This document shows, in pieces, positions 20,288 to 28,898 of a DNA stretch of 64,000 bases; within the stretch, counting starts at the first letter, position 1; every line of letters starts with the position of its first letter. The stretch is taken from contig NZ_LECU01000002.1 in the NCBI RefSeq assembly GCF_001027745.1, forward strand, positions 248,001-312,000, read 5' to 3'. A program made the position numbers and the translations under genes. This DNA is from Pedobacter sp. BMA. Lineage in GTDB: Bacteria; Bacteroidota; Bacteroidia; Sphingobacteriales; Sphingobacteriaceae. The notes below the pieces were generated by a model that had not been told where the DNA came from, ran no database searches, and worked only from the letters and a program-made list of their open reading frames with translations.

Positions 20288-20382
20288 GGTTTATCTTCTT
20301 TTATTTTGTGAGCAGTGTAAGCCTTGTAAAACGCAAGACCAAAAAACAAAATCCCGGGAATTATAAATATCTCAAATGGCAT
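20284..20382 (-). CDS. 32-residue single-pass membrane peptide
   Basis: Small open reading frame between the polymerase and the membrane GT2. It begins four bases after the polymerase stop and its TGA overlaps the GT2 ATG by four bases. The translation starts MPFEIFIIPGILFFGLAFYK and ends with a charged tail (HKIKEDKP): one hydrophobic helix plus a basic/acidic cytoplasmic end. Exact packing between two genes, with overlap, strongly suggests a real gene. I recognise no family. A role as a small partner of the GT2 or polymerase is inference from position. Confidence 0.72.
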   Translation of the reverse strand: MPFEIFIIPGILFFGLAFYKAYTAHKIKEDKP

Positions 20383-20386
20383 GGTA

Positions 20387-21649
20387 TTAAATTAAAATGG
20401 GCCGGGCAACAGCCTTTTCCATTAGTTTATGTTGATGAACAAATACCCACGACAGGTAAACCACTATTGAAGTAGGCATCAGGTTAATTACCTCATTTCC
20501 GTAACTGCAAAATAATATACCTGCCGCACCCGCAGTAAGGGCAATCAGCTTGGTTTTTAAAATCTTATTTTCAATGTTCCAAACCATCCCGCAACAACTC
20601 CCGATAATATACATCATTACACTGAACCAGATGGTTAAACCCACCACCCCGTACATCATCCACACCTTCACAAAATAACTGTCGGGTGGAACGGTAGACA
20701 GGTATTTATCCGCATTATAAAGTTTCCCGTAATAGCCTGTTACCCCCGGCCCTGCACCAAATGGTAAATCGGCCATGTAAGCTTTGATATTTTGCTGGTT
20801 GATGAAACGCACATTCAGCGAAGCATCTTCAGGGTTTAATGCCGACCTCAACCGGTAAATCTGGTAATTGCTATCGCCCAGGTGTGTAAATTTCAAAATG
20901 GCCAGTAAACCTAAAACCAGCATACCACCCACAAAAAGCGCTTTAAAGTTTTTACTTAAGATAATCGCCACTAAACAGCCAATTACAATGGCAAACAAAG
21001 CTCCCCTTGTTCCAGAGATCAGCATGCCATATATATTGATAAAGCCACATAAACCAAGCAATATCCGTTTCCAGGTTTTAATAGGCGCAAGGGCAAACAT
21101 CAGCGCCATTAAGCCAATATGTGCCTGTGAGGCACCAAATTGTCCGGCATCACTATAAAACGAGAATACCCTTAACCTGCCCCATAACAGGTGGGTGCTG
21201 GCGTTTTCTTCAAGAAATACCTGTTCCCCTTTCGATAATCCAAAATGAAGCTGCTTAAAACCGTTGATGGTGGCCAGCGTAGAAAGTCCGATGATCAGAA
21301 TAATAAAGATATCCAGTTCCCTCTCCGACTTAAAAGTGAGTAAACCCAGCATCACAATCATAAAGGGATAAACTGCCGTACTCCTGATTTCATTGATCCA
21401 ACCGGCTAAACTTGTTCCCGGATTAAAACCCTCAAGTAAGCTTACCCCAAGCCAGATGAGCAACGCATAAAAAATACCTGTGTGCAGCCTCTCCCAGTTT
21501 TCTTTTTTGCTGGTAATTAATGTGCAGATGAAAATTACCACCAGCACACAGTCAATAAAAAGCCCCACCGGCAAACCACCGATTTCTCTTGATATAATGA
21601 AGAAGAGAAAGCAATAGGCAATTAAAAAATAAAACAAAAATCGTTGCAT
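20387..21649 (-). CDS. Wzy-like O-antigen/EPS polymerase
   Basis: Polytopic inner-membrane protein, 420 residues, with about ten to twelve hydrophobic segments and a longer periplasmic loop around residues 250-345 (LGDSNYQIYRLRSALNPED, FGAGPGVTGYYG). This is the layout of the O-antigen ligase/polymerase superfamily (Wzy_C). The short GTRGALFAIVIG block matches the usual conserved stretch of that domain. In a Wzy-dependent locus with Wzx and Wzz homologues it would polymerise flipped repeat units in the periplasm. A ligase role is less likely because no LPS core genes are near. Confidence 0.85.
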   Translation of the reverse strand: MQRFLFYFLIAYCFLFFIISREIGGLPVGLFIDCVLVVIFICTLITSKKENWERLHTGIFYALLIWLGVSLLEGFNPGTSLAGWINEIRSTAVYPFMIVMLGLLTFKSERELDIFIILIIGLSTLATINGFKQLHFGLSKGEQVFLEENASTHLLWGRLRVFSFYSDAGQFGASQAHIGLMALMFALAPIKTWKRILLGLCGFINIYGMLISGTRGALFAIVIGCLVAIILSKNFKALFVGGMLVLGLLAILKFTHLGDSNYQIYRLRSALNPEDASLNVRFINQQNIKAYMADLPFGAGPGVTGYYGKLYNADKYLSTVPPDSYFVKVWMMYGVVGLTIWFSVMMYIIGSCCGMVWNIENKILKTKLIALTAGAAGILFCSYGNEVINLMPTSIVVYLSWVFVHQHKLMEKAVARPILI

Positions 21650-21679
21650 CGGCGCGTTTGTAAATCCTTATAGATGCGG

Positions 21680-23809
21680 TTAAACAACTTTATTCAAAAT
21701 CCATCCTAAAAATCCTGGCTGTTCTTTAATGTATCTTACCAGGCCTTGCTCCTGATCGCTGATACTGGTGTTATGCTCAAAAACAGCGATGTTCTTTTCG
21801 GTAAACAAAAGCCACTCTTTCGAAATATTTACATCAGCCAGGCTGTTGATATCAATAATGATATAATCAAACTCTTTCTTTAAAACATCAAATCCATTTC
21901 TCAGGCTCACCACATTCTGAATCTCCAGTAGTGAATTTCTTTCACTGCTTTTATTCATAACCGTGATCAAATCTTCGGTGTGGAACTCCTTTTTTACCAA
22001 AAACGAATGAAAACTCTGACTGGTCACTAAACCGGTTTCATCGCTCAGCTGTTTCGATTGCTCGTCTGCAATCAGCAGCACTTTCTTTCCCGTTAAGGCA
22101 AAGGCATAAGCCAGACTGTAAGCGATAAATGTTTTACCAGCTTTAGCCTTTAAACTCGTTATTCCCAGAATCTTACTCTGGTCTAGCTCCATCTGATTAA
22201 ATATTTCAAACCTCAGCGAACGAATTTGTTCTTTGTAAACTGTGAACTTATCATTGTCACTTTTGTCGTTCCAGATATCGCGGGGATTCACTTCCTTATT
22301 GCCGATGCTGTTCAAGCTTCCTATCGCAACAGATTGTGTGGCGGCTTCAAGTTGCTTAGCATTGGTAATGGATGTGTTGGCAACCACCAGCAGAAAGATA
22401 AAGCCAAGGCAAAGCGAAAGCGAACCAATTCCTGAACCGGCAACATATAGAACCTTTTTAGAAGGTTTCGGATTGCCGGGTAAACCAACCTGTTCAATCT
22501 TGAGGTTCAAACCCAGCTTCTGATCTGTTTTAGCCAGATTGAACCGATCCAATGCAGCCATATAGTCTTTAGTCGCCAGTTCAGCATCTCTTTCATAATT
22601 TTGAATATCGGCATCAAAAGGTACCATCCCGCTGTAACGCGAGCGCAGCACCGAAAGTTCCGAATCAATGGAGCGGATACTGCTTCGAGCCTGTTGCAAG
22701 GCAATTTCCAGTGCCAGCTTCTGCTGTACCAGGTCTTGTTTCGAAGAAGCCGTGTTAATCACATTCTCGTCAGCGTTTACAGCGCTTCTCGAGCTTAAAA
22801 TCCGGTTAAGCGAATCTATCCTGCGTTGGTCTGAAGGTTTAAATCCGCCATCAATAAAAGCATTATTTGCCAGTTGCAAACGTCTTTTCAGGTCAATAAT
22901 TTCCCGGTTGTCGGCACGGCTGCTGCCATTGATGTATTTATCACTGCCCCTCAGTTTGCTTTCGATGGTGGCGATAGCACCACCGTTCGATTGAATCACC
23001 CGCATGGCTTCCGCACGTTGCGATTCATAGAGCGAAATCTGATTATAAACCGTAGCCGATTGCTCTGTCAGGTTTAAAACGCCTTTGGTTTTCCTGAACT
23101 TCGAAAGCTGTTCGTTTTTCAGGTCCATTTGTGTTTTCTTGCCCTGTAACAAAGAATCCAGAATTCGGGCAGAAGAATTCTGGTTAAGGGTAACATCCGT
23201 ACTATAATTACTGATAAACTCCGAAGACAAGGTATTCACCACATAAGCGCTTAATACCGGACTTTCAGATAAATATTTAACCGTAATCAAATCACTATTC
23301 CCAGAATGAGAAACATCCAGGTGTTTATTCAGGTCCTCTTCCGAGTAGCCCATTGTTTCCGCTATGGTATAAAACGGATATTTTCCTTTGTCGTCATCAA
23401 GCGTCAGCACTGCTTTGGCAGCTAGCCTGGCTTTAAACAAATCCAATACCTGTTGCCTTTCGGTTTGGCTCCAGTTTTCTACCAGCTCCGGATAGGGTTT
23501 AAAGCTCGTCTTCTGATTTTCCAGATCATGAATAATAAGCTTGTAGGTCAGGATATCCATCATCTTCTTCATGGTGAATTTCTCCACCAGGTTCGAAAAC
23601 TGCTGATTGGTAGTAAACCAGTCTACGGTTTCATTGCTGATCACTTTTTTAGAAGGATCCAGTAAACCAGTCGATACCTGCGCTTCAGATTCATATTGTT
23701 TTGGTAAACGGTTCACCAAAAAGAAAGTAATCACAATAACCGCTACAGGAATCCCGATGATCAGCCATTTATTGCGATTGGCATGTTGTAAAAATGATTT
23801 AAAATCCAT
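21680..23809 (-). CDS. Wzz/BY-kinase-like polysaccharide copolymerase with degraded ATPase
   Basis: Inner-membrane chain-length regulator of 709 residues. TM1 is about residues 14-32, a long coiled-coil periplasmic region spans roughly 190-440, TM2 is about 455-480, and the cytoplasmic P-loop domain runs from about 545 to the end. The P-loop is SLKAKAGKTF, so GKT is present. The Walker A' segment, normally hhhDxDxR, reads LLIADEQ. Walker B reads IIIDINS without the usual TPP, and there is no tyrosine-rich tail: the protein stops at WILNKVV. It therefore looks like a Wzc-type copolymerase whose kinase is inactive. Eight bases separate it from the upstream TolC-like gene. Confidence 0.88.
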   Translation of the reverse strand: MDFKSFLQHANRNKWLIIGIPVAVIVITFFLVNRLPKQYESEAQVSTGLLDPSKKVISNETVDWFTTNQQFSNLVEKFTMKKMMDILTYKLIIHDLENQKTSFKPYPELVENWSQTERQQVLDLFKARLAAKAVLTLDDDKGKYPFYTIAETMGYSEEDLNKHLDVSHSGNSDLITVKYLSESPVLSAYVVNTLSSEFISNYSTDVTLNQNSSARILDSLLQGKKTQMDLKNEQLSKFRKTKGVLNLTEQSATVYNQISLYESQRAEAMRVIQSNGGAIATIESKLRGSDKYINGSSRADNREIIDLKRRLQLANNAFIDGGFKPSDQRRIDSLNRILSSRSAVNADENVINTASSKQDLVQQKLALEIALQQARSSIRSIDSELSVLRSRYSGMVPFDADIQNYERDAELATKDYMAALDRFNLAKTDQKLGLNLKIEQVGLPGNPKPSKKVLYVAGSGIGSLSLCLGFIFLLVVANTSITNAKQLEAATQSVAIGSLNSIGNKEVNPRDIWNDKSDNDKFTVYKEQIRSLRFEIFNQMELDQSKILGITSLKAKAGKTFIAYSLAYAFALTGKKVLLIADEQSKQLSDETGLVTSQSFHSFLVKKEFHTEDLITVMNKSSERNSLLEIQNVVSLRNGFDVLKKEFDYIIIDINSLADVNISKEWLLFTEKNIAVFEHNTSISDQEQGLVRYIKEQPGFLGWILNKVV

Positions 23810-23817
23810 GTGTATCT

Positions 23818-24498
23818 CTATTTACCTTCCTGTATCTTTTGCCCTATAATCTCTTCCAGCATTGCTTTTGCTTTGAGGTAGTTGGTTTCGGTTTGTATCT
23901 TGAGTGTAAGCACCTCTGCCTGTTCAATTCTCGATTGGTTATAAACATCGAGTGTAACGCTGCTCCGTTCAAACTTACTTCTCAGGCTTTCCGCAACACC
24001 TTTGCTGTCAACCGCACGCTGGGTAACCACCTTCAGCTGGGTTTTCTGTTCCAGGTAATCATAATAGCGTCTTTTTACTTCGGTAGTGAGCTGATAGTCA
24101 AAGTCAAGTTCCTGCAACTGTGCAACCTTGTATTCTGCTTTAGCTTTCTTCACCATAAAAGGTTTCTGTAGCAGTGTTCCGATATTGATATTGATACCAG
24201 CCTGTAAACCATTAACATTATATGGATTCACCAGGTCTACAGCCGATTTCCCTTCCGGACGATAAATGTATGACACGTTAAAGATGTCGAGGTACGATAC
24301 CTGTGCCATAGGTACTCCCGCTTTGGCACTCTCAGTAAGTGCCTGCTGCACTTTACGTTTGCTATAGTTCTGTTTCGCCAGGGCGATATAGGTTTCTATA
24401 TCTGAAGCATTAACCTCAGTCAGCATCGATTCTTGTGCATAAGCGCCTGTAAACGAAAGCAACATCAATAAAGTGGTAATCTTAAATAGGTATCTCAT
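23818..24498 (-). CDS. Half-size TolC/OEP-like outer-membrane protein
   Basis: Secreted protein of 226 residues with a clear signal peptide (ends near TGAYAQE). The mature part looks like a single outer-membrane efflux protein repeat: helix, a beta segment (YLDIFNVSYIYRP ... GLQAGININIGTLL), then a long helical region with VKKAKAEYKVAQLQELDFDY and a second long helix. Classical TolC proteins are about twice as long with two such repeats. The locus has no recognisable Wza/OPX protein, so this may provide the outer-membrane exit. Lies between the copolymerase and the sugar-phosphate transferase in one operon. Confidence 0.8.
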   Translation of the reverse strand: MRYLFKITTLLMLLSFTGAYAQESMLTEVNASDIETYIALAKQNYSKRKVQQALTESAKAGVPMAQVSYLDIFNVSYIYRPEGKSAVDLVNPYNVNGLQAGININIGTLLQKPFMVKKAKAEYKVAQLQELDFDYQLTTEVKRRYYDYLEQKTQLKVVTQRAVDSKGVAESLRSKFERSSVTLDVYNQSRIEQAEVLTLKIQTETNYLKAKAMLEEIIGQKIQEGK

Positions 24499-24524
24499 TT
24501 TTAAAAAAATTAATCGGTCTTGTA

Positions 24525-25598
24525 TTACACATCTTCTTTTTGAATCAGTGCCGGTATGGTTTTTAGAATTATTTTAAAGTCCAGGAAAATAGAATAGTGG
24601 TTCGCGTAGTAATTATCAAGCTCCTTACGTTCACTTTCCGACATGTCTTTTTTACCTCTGCGGCTAATCTGCCACAATCCGGTAAGTCCGGCCGGGCCAT
24701 TAAAGCGTGTAGACCATTTATTGGTGGTCAGCTGTTCTGCCTCATAAAGCGGCAATGGCCGGTTTCCTACCAGCGACATGTCGCCAGTCAGCACATTAAT
24801 CAGCTGTGGAAGCTCGTCTATGCTGGTTTTCCGTAAAATCTTGCCTACCCGGGTAATCCGGGGGTCGTTAGAAAATTTAACAAAAGCCGACTTTCCGTTT
24901 TTATTGCCTTCGTTGGCATATTGATTCAGGTCGGCAAGTTGTTGCACCATCTGGTCAGCATCACTCCGCATCGATCTGAATTTGTAGAAATCAAAAATCC
25001 GGTAGCCTGCGCCCACCCTTTTGCTTTTGTAAACCACCGAACCTTTCGATTCCAGCTTAATCAGTATGGCAACCGCCACAAACAAAGGCGAAAGGATCAG
25101 TAACGCTATCGACGAAGCCACAATGTCAAATACCCTTTTGCTCACAGGCATCCGGTACGTATCTTTCATTTCCGCTTCCAGTTGAAGGATGTTCGGTTTA
25201 ACAGACCTGAATTTCACCAGGAAGCCAATTCTCGATACAAAATCTGCAGTAGGAAAAGGATAGATATAGTAATCGTTTACTTTGAGCTCCAATGATCTGC
25301 GCCTGTAGGCGGCATTATCTTCAGTTCCGATCAGGATGATAATTAAACGCTTTAGTACCGGGTGATTTCTGATAAGCATTACTTTTTCAAAGCACTTTCC
25401 CTCATCATCCACTTCAATCATCATCACATCAGGCAGACTTAAAAAGGTTTGATGGGCGATGTATACATCAAAATCTGCGATAAATTGTAAATGTTTAAAG
25501 TGTTCACCAATATATACCGGCATTACACTGGATAGGATGTTTCCTGAATAGACCGCTTTTACATTGGTAATCTGCAGGTCGCTGAAAGTGTTTAACAT
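24525..25598 (-). CDS. Sugar-phosphate (undecaprenyl) transferase with N-terminal pseudo-receiver
   Basis: The C-terminal half is a bacterial sugar transferase (WcaJ/WbaP type) that loads the first sugar-phosphate on undecaprenyl phosphate. It has KRVFDIVASSIALL with a hydrophobic hairpin, YKFRSMRSDAD, TSIDELPQLINVL, DMSLVGNRPLP and GLTGLWQISRRG. Residues 1-135 are not the usual multi-helix region but a CheY-like fold: PDVMMIEVDDEG puts Glu62 where the phosphorylated Asp would be, and the switch Lys is replaced in DYYIYPF. That is a pseudo-receiver with a phosphomimetic glutamate. Start overlaps the upstream receiver gene's stop by one base. Confidence 0.9.
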   Translation of the reverse strand: MLNTFSDLQITNVKAVYSGNILSSVMPVYIGEHFKHLQFIADFDVYIAHQTFLSLPDVMMIEVDDEGKCFEKVMLIRNHPVLKRLIIILIGTEDNAAYRRRSLELKVNDYYIYPFPTADFVSRIGFLVKFRSVKPNILQLEAEMKDTYRMPVSKRVFDIVASSIALLILSPLFVAVAILIKLESKGSVVYKSKRVGAGYRIFDFYKFRSMRSDADQMVQQLADLNQYANEGNKNGKSAFVKFSNDPRITRVGKILRKTSIDELPQLINVLTGDMSLVGNRPLPLYEAEQLTTNKWSTRFNGPAGLTGLWQISRRGKKDMSESERKELDNYYANHYSIFLDFKIILKTIPALIQKEDV

Positions 25599-26002
25599 TA
25601 GGCAATTAAACTATTGATCTGGTTCTTCAATAGCGTCGGGTTAAAAGGTTTCTCCATATAGCTGTCAACCTTAAAAGTCATTTCTTTCACTTTCTCCTCC
25701 AGGTTTTCCTCTCCCGATAATAACATCACCGGCGTATTGCGGTATAAGCCACTCAGTTTTAAAATCTGGATAAACAAGCTCCCGTCAAAATAAGGCATTC
25801 TTAAACTGGAGATAACGAGGTCCGGATCGTTCCCTTCCTCCAGCCAGCTCAACGCGTCAATACCATTGGTTTTTATCGTTAACCGGTATTCCGACGACAA
25901 AATAAAATTCAGCAGTTTACCTAAGTTTAAACCACCATCCACAATTAAAATGTGCTTCTTGCTGGCTTTCTTTTTGATGCTGTTGAGTAGGAGTCTTTTC
26001 AT
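25598..26002 (-). CDS. Stand-alone pseudo-receiver (CheY-like) protein
   Basis: Single receiver domain, 134 residues, with no output domain. Start: the longer frame begins with TTG at 26029; the ATG at 26002 gives MKRLLLNSIKKKASKKHILIVD, which I prefer. Strands and the motif KPF (Lys118) and switch Ser96 are kept. The acidic pair is reduced to one Asp (Asp22 in IVDGG), and the phosphoacceptor position reads DLVISSLRMP, with Ser66 instead of Asp. It therefore probably cannot be phosphorylated. Coupled by TAATG to the transferase that carries another pseudo-receiver. Likely a protein-interaction module of the polysaccharide machinery; this is inference. Confidence 0.85.
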   Translation of the reverse strand: MKRLLLNSIKKKASKKHILIVDGGLNLGKLLNFILSSEYRLTIKTNGIDALSWLEEGNDPDLVISSLRMPYFDGSLFIQILKLSGLYRNTPVMLLSGEENLEEKVKEMTFKVDSYMEKPFNPTLLKNQINSLIA

Positions 26003-26117
26003 AAATTTATACTTAAAAGTTGTAGACAAACAGATGCATATTCCACATCATATACTACTTTTCTAAATCTCTGTAAAGGTCTAATTTGAAGCCTGAGCCA
26101 ACAATAGCCCGATAGGG

Positions 26118-26654
26118 CTAAACTGGAAAACTATACTTTTTTTTTAATACCACAGCTGGGTTGCCAACCATCACCGAATTATCATCCACATCTTTTGTAA
26201 TCACCGATCCCGCACCAATAATCACATTGTTGCCAATCCTGATATCCCCTATAATCACTACATTTACACCAATATCCACATTATCGCCAATCACGGGCGA
26301 AGCACTGGGAGTACCATGTTCTGTAATTTTACAACTGATATTGGTGAGCTGACGCAGGTTGCAATTGGTGCCGATTACCGTTCTGCTGCCGATAACCGTA
26401 CCGAAGCCATATTGAATTTTCAGGCCCTTGCCAATCTTGGCACTCGAGTTTATACCTACATTCATTACCCATCCAATGAAGAATTTATAAATCAGCAGGT
26501 ACCAGAAAAACAGATATCTCAAGACTTTATGCCGGTAAATCAAAGAAGATAACCTGAACAATATCATAATCATTCTCGATTTGAAATTGCCTTTATTATC
26601 CTCCCAGTCTTGAAAAATCCCATCCGAGAGTAACTTGCCTCTCAGTTTAATCAT
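26118..26654 (-). CDS. Hexapeptide-repeat acetyltransferase (serine acetyltransferase-like)
   Basis: Left-handed beta-helix acyltransferase, 178 residues. After about 70 N-terminal residues with a hydrophobic stretch (LFFWYLLIYKFFIGWVM) come hexapeptide repeats (VIGDNVDIGVNVVIIGDIRI, GNNVIIGAGSVITKDV), ending VGNPAVVLKKK. The layout is that of colanic acid-type and serine acetyltransferase-like enzymes encoded in polysaccharide loci. It would put acetyl groups on the sugar polymer from acetyl-CoA. It lies about 115 bases upstream of the pseudo-receiver gene on the same strand, probably in the same operon. Confidence 0.88.
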   Translation of the reverse strand: MIKLRGKLLSDGIFQDWEDNKGNFKSRMIMILFRLSSLIYRHKVLRYLFFWYLLIYKFFIGWVMNVGINSSAKIGKGLKIQYGFGTVIGSRTVIGTNCNLRQLTNISCKITEHGTPSASPVIGDNVDIGVNVVIIGDIRIGNNVIIGAGSVITKDVDDNSVMVGNPAVVLKKKYSFPV

Positions 26655-26856
26655 CGCTTTTTTTGGTCATATTTTCATTGAAACTATTTCTTACCTGCCT
26701 CCATAATTACTTACAGGAAAAGGTTCGATATTTCAACAAAACTATTGTAAAAAACAGCCATTTTCAATAGCCCTTAACTACCAACAAAAAACGACTAAAC
26801 CGGTGATAATATCGACTTTACGACCCAATTGAGCATCGTTTTGGATCATAAACAAA

Positions 26857-28467
26857 CTATTTTGCAGCTACAAAAACGGGGGTTTCCGTAACGGTGATTT
26901 GTATCTTGCCGTTTTGTGTATCCACCACCCTGCTGCTCATTTCAGCTTGTCCGGTTGCCGGGGTGTAAATAACAGCCTGTGTAGCACTGCCTAAATTGAG
27001 TTCGTACGTGGCCGTTCTCGCTGTTTGGTCAGGTATAGAAAGGACATACATCTTTTTCCCGTTAAGAGCGTACACATCAACGTTGGGATCATTGCTGAGG
27101 CTGCTCTGATAAAAATATTCACCTAAAAGTTTATTGGCTTGGAGAAAGTAGTCGGCCGAAGGTCTTTTACTGCGGTCGGGATTAACAAACCCTGATGAAG
27201 TATATTGCGTCCAGCTGTTTACATCCACATTCTCCAGCATATAGAAAATACATTTAGAAATACCACTTCTGGCGTATAAAAGCGCGGTACGAAGGTTCCA
27301 GTCGGCCTGGGTTACCTGCGAACTTTTGTTGCCAATGGCTATCGCCCGTTGCGGCGTATGCTCACCAACATCGTAGCCGGTTTCTGTTACCCAAACCGGA
27401 ATGTTGGCTGCTTTGCTTTTTGATAAGGAAGAAAATTTATCTGCTACAGTTCTAAGGTTTGAAAGTTCGGGCGCTACGCCTCTGGTTGCAGTGGCATAAA
27501 CTGTAGTTGCATCATTAGCATACAGATGATAATTGATCACATCAAAACAAAGGTCTATCTGCCCGTTCGCTTTCCTCCCCCTGTTGGCAGCGCACCAGTT
27601 AATCAATTTTTCTACGTATTCAGGATTTGGATCAGCCAGTCCGCCCATTACAACAATCATATTCGGGTCGGCATTCTTTACGCCAACACCTTTACCCAGA
27701 CGTCCCTGATCACCATCATAAAATGCCGATAGGTTGGCAGCATATTCCTCTGCAGTCTGTTTTGTCCCCTCGCCTTTCCACCACTTGTCCCTTTCATTAT
27801 CACACTCTATATAATTTACGGTACCCAAACCAATCTTTTTTGTATTCTTGGGGTCGCCTGTCCAGCGGATGCTTGGATCGATCAGCAACAATGCGGTATC
27901 TACATTTTTGTTGGTGCCGTATCTCGCCGCAAGCTGAAAAGCAGCACGGGCTTGTTTGATGTAGCTCAAGGGTTTAGAACGATCCAGACCATATGGGGCG
28001 GGTACATTTTCTGCATCCCTCAAGTTTGCCGGGTAAGAATTTAGCAACCACGAGGGGCAGGTTTTTAAATCTACCAGCACATACTTACCCGCGTTTTTCA
28101 TGGTTTGATAAATGAGGTCGTAATCCCAGCCACCATTGTGTGCGGGGCTATAAGAAAATGCACCTTCAACTGGCTCTATGCGTTCCCAGTCGAGGTAATG
28201 TCGCATTCCGCTAAAAGACTTAATGGTTTCAAGTCGCGAAGGGTCAATCTGCTCATGTGCCGATTCCGAGGCCAGGTCCCATTCAAAGGCATTAATACCA
28301 AGATATTCCTTAAAGGCAACACCTGAGCCTGATGTCTCGGTCAGAGACAGTGTTTTGTCCGGAGAAAAAGTTTCAGAATCGGTAGCGATAGTTCGCTTAC
28401 ATCCGTTTGAAAATAGCGTAAGTGCTACGCATGAAAATACGATGATTGATGAAGACATTTTAAGCAT
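26857..28467 (-). CDS. Lipoprotein glycoside hydrolase, clan GH-A-like TIM barrel
   Basis: Exported lipoprotein of about 536 residues. A TTG at 28497 opens the frame, but the ATG at 28467 gives a normal signal peptide ending LFSNGC (Cys23 lipidated); an ATG at 28458 is also possible. The catalytic domain looks like a clan GH-A barrel: YIECDNERDKWW puts an Asn-Glu pair on strand 4 (acid/base) and VWVTETGYD puts a Glu on strand 7 (nucleophile). A small beta domain follows, holding SIPDQTARTATYELNLG. Family not assignable by eye. Next to the polysaccharide locus it may trim or release the polymer. Confidence 0.82.
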   Translation of the reverse strand: MLKMSSSIIVFSCVALTLFSNGCKRTIATDSETFSPDKTLSLTETSGSGVAFKEYLGINAFEWDLASESAHEQIDPSRLETIKSFSGMRHYLDWERIEPVEGAFSYSPAHNGGWDYDLIYQTMKNAGKYVLVDLKTCPSWLLNSYPANLRDAENVPAPYGLDRSKPLSYIKQARAAFQLAARYGTNKNVDTALLLIDPSIRWTGDPKNTKKIGLGTVNYIECDNERDKWWKGEGTKQTAEEYAANLSAFYDGDQGRLGKGVGVKNADPNMIVVMGGLADPNPEYVEKLINWCAANRGRKANGQIDLCFDVINYHLYANDATTVYATATRGVAPELSNLRTVADKFSSLSKSKAANIPVWVTETGYDVGEHTPQRAIAIGNKSSQVTQADWNLRTALLYARSGISKCIFYMLENVDVNSWTQYTSSGFVNPDRSKRPSADYFLQANKLLGEYFYQSSLSNDPNVDVYALNGKKMYVLSIPDQTARTATYELNLGSATQAVIYTPATGQAEMSSRVVDTQNGKIQITVTETPVFVAAK

Positions 28468-28611
28468 AACGGGAGGATTTGGTGCAAAGCTACCCAATTC
28501 CTCGCCTAATTAACTATATATCAGAAGAATAAATCGAAATCCAGTATAATTACCTGCTTTCTAGTAGTTCTTCCATTGTAATTCTGCAAAAACATAAAAA
28601 AGCAGTGCAGA

Positions 28612-28803
28612 TTACACGGCTTTACTCATGATGAAAATGGTTTGCTTCGTATCCAGGTGAAAACTGAATTCAACAATGCCATCTTTTGCTTTTTTAATTA
28701 CTTTAACCACTTTTCCATGCGATTGATAATCATCAATCACCTCGTCTCCAACTTTTACTTTTTCTAACTTAAATACTGGTGTGCTGTGTGCTAGCTTAAT
28801 CAT
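28612..28803 (-). CDS. Small hypothetical protein, SH3/KOW-like
   Basis: 63 residues from the ATG at 28803 (the longer frame starts with TTG). The middle reads VKVGDEVIDDYQSHGKVVKV, with the Gly-Asp-x-Val turn and following beta pattern of small SH3/KOW-like barrels, then a lysine-rich segment. No signal peptide. Function unknown. Its separate position and beta-barrel periodicity make it a plausible gene, but the call rests on little. Confidence 0.5.
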   Translation of the reverse strand: MIKLAHSTPVFKLEKVKVGDEVIDDYQSHGKVVKVIKKAKDGIVEFSFHLDTKQTIFIMSKAV

Positions 28804-28898
28804 GAGATGAGTTTCGTTATATAGGTAAAACAATAGACGTGAAAATTCCGTAATCAGTTCAGGATACTGCCAAACTTGATATCCGAAATGTGAGTGGT

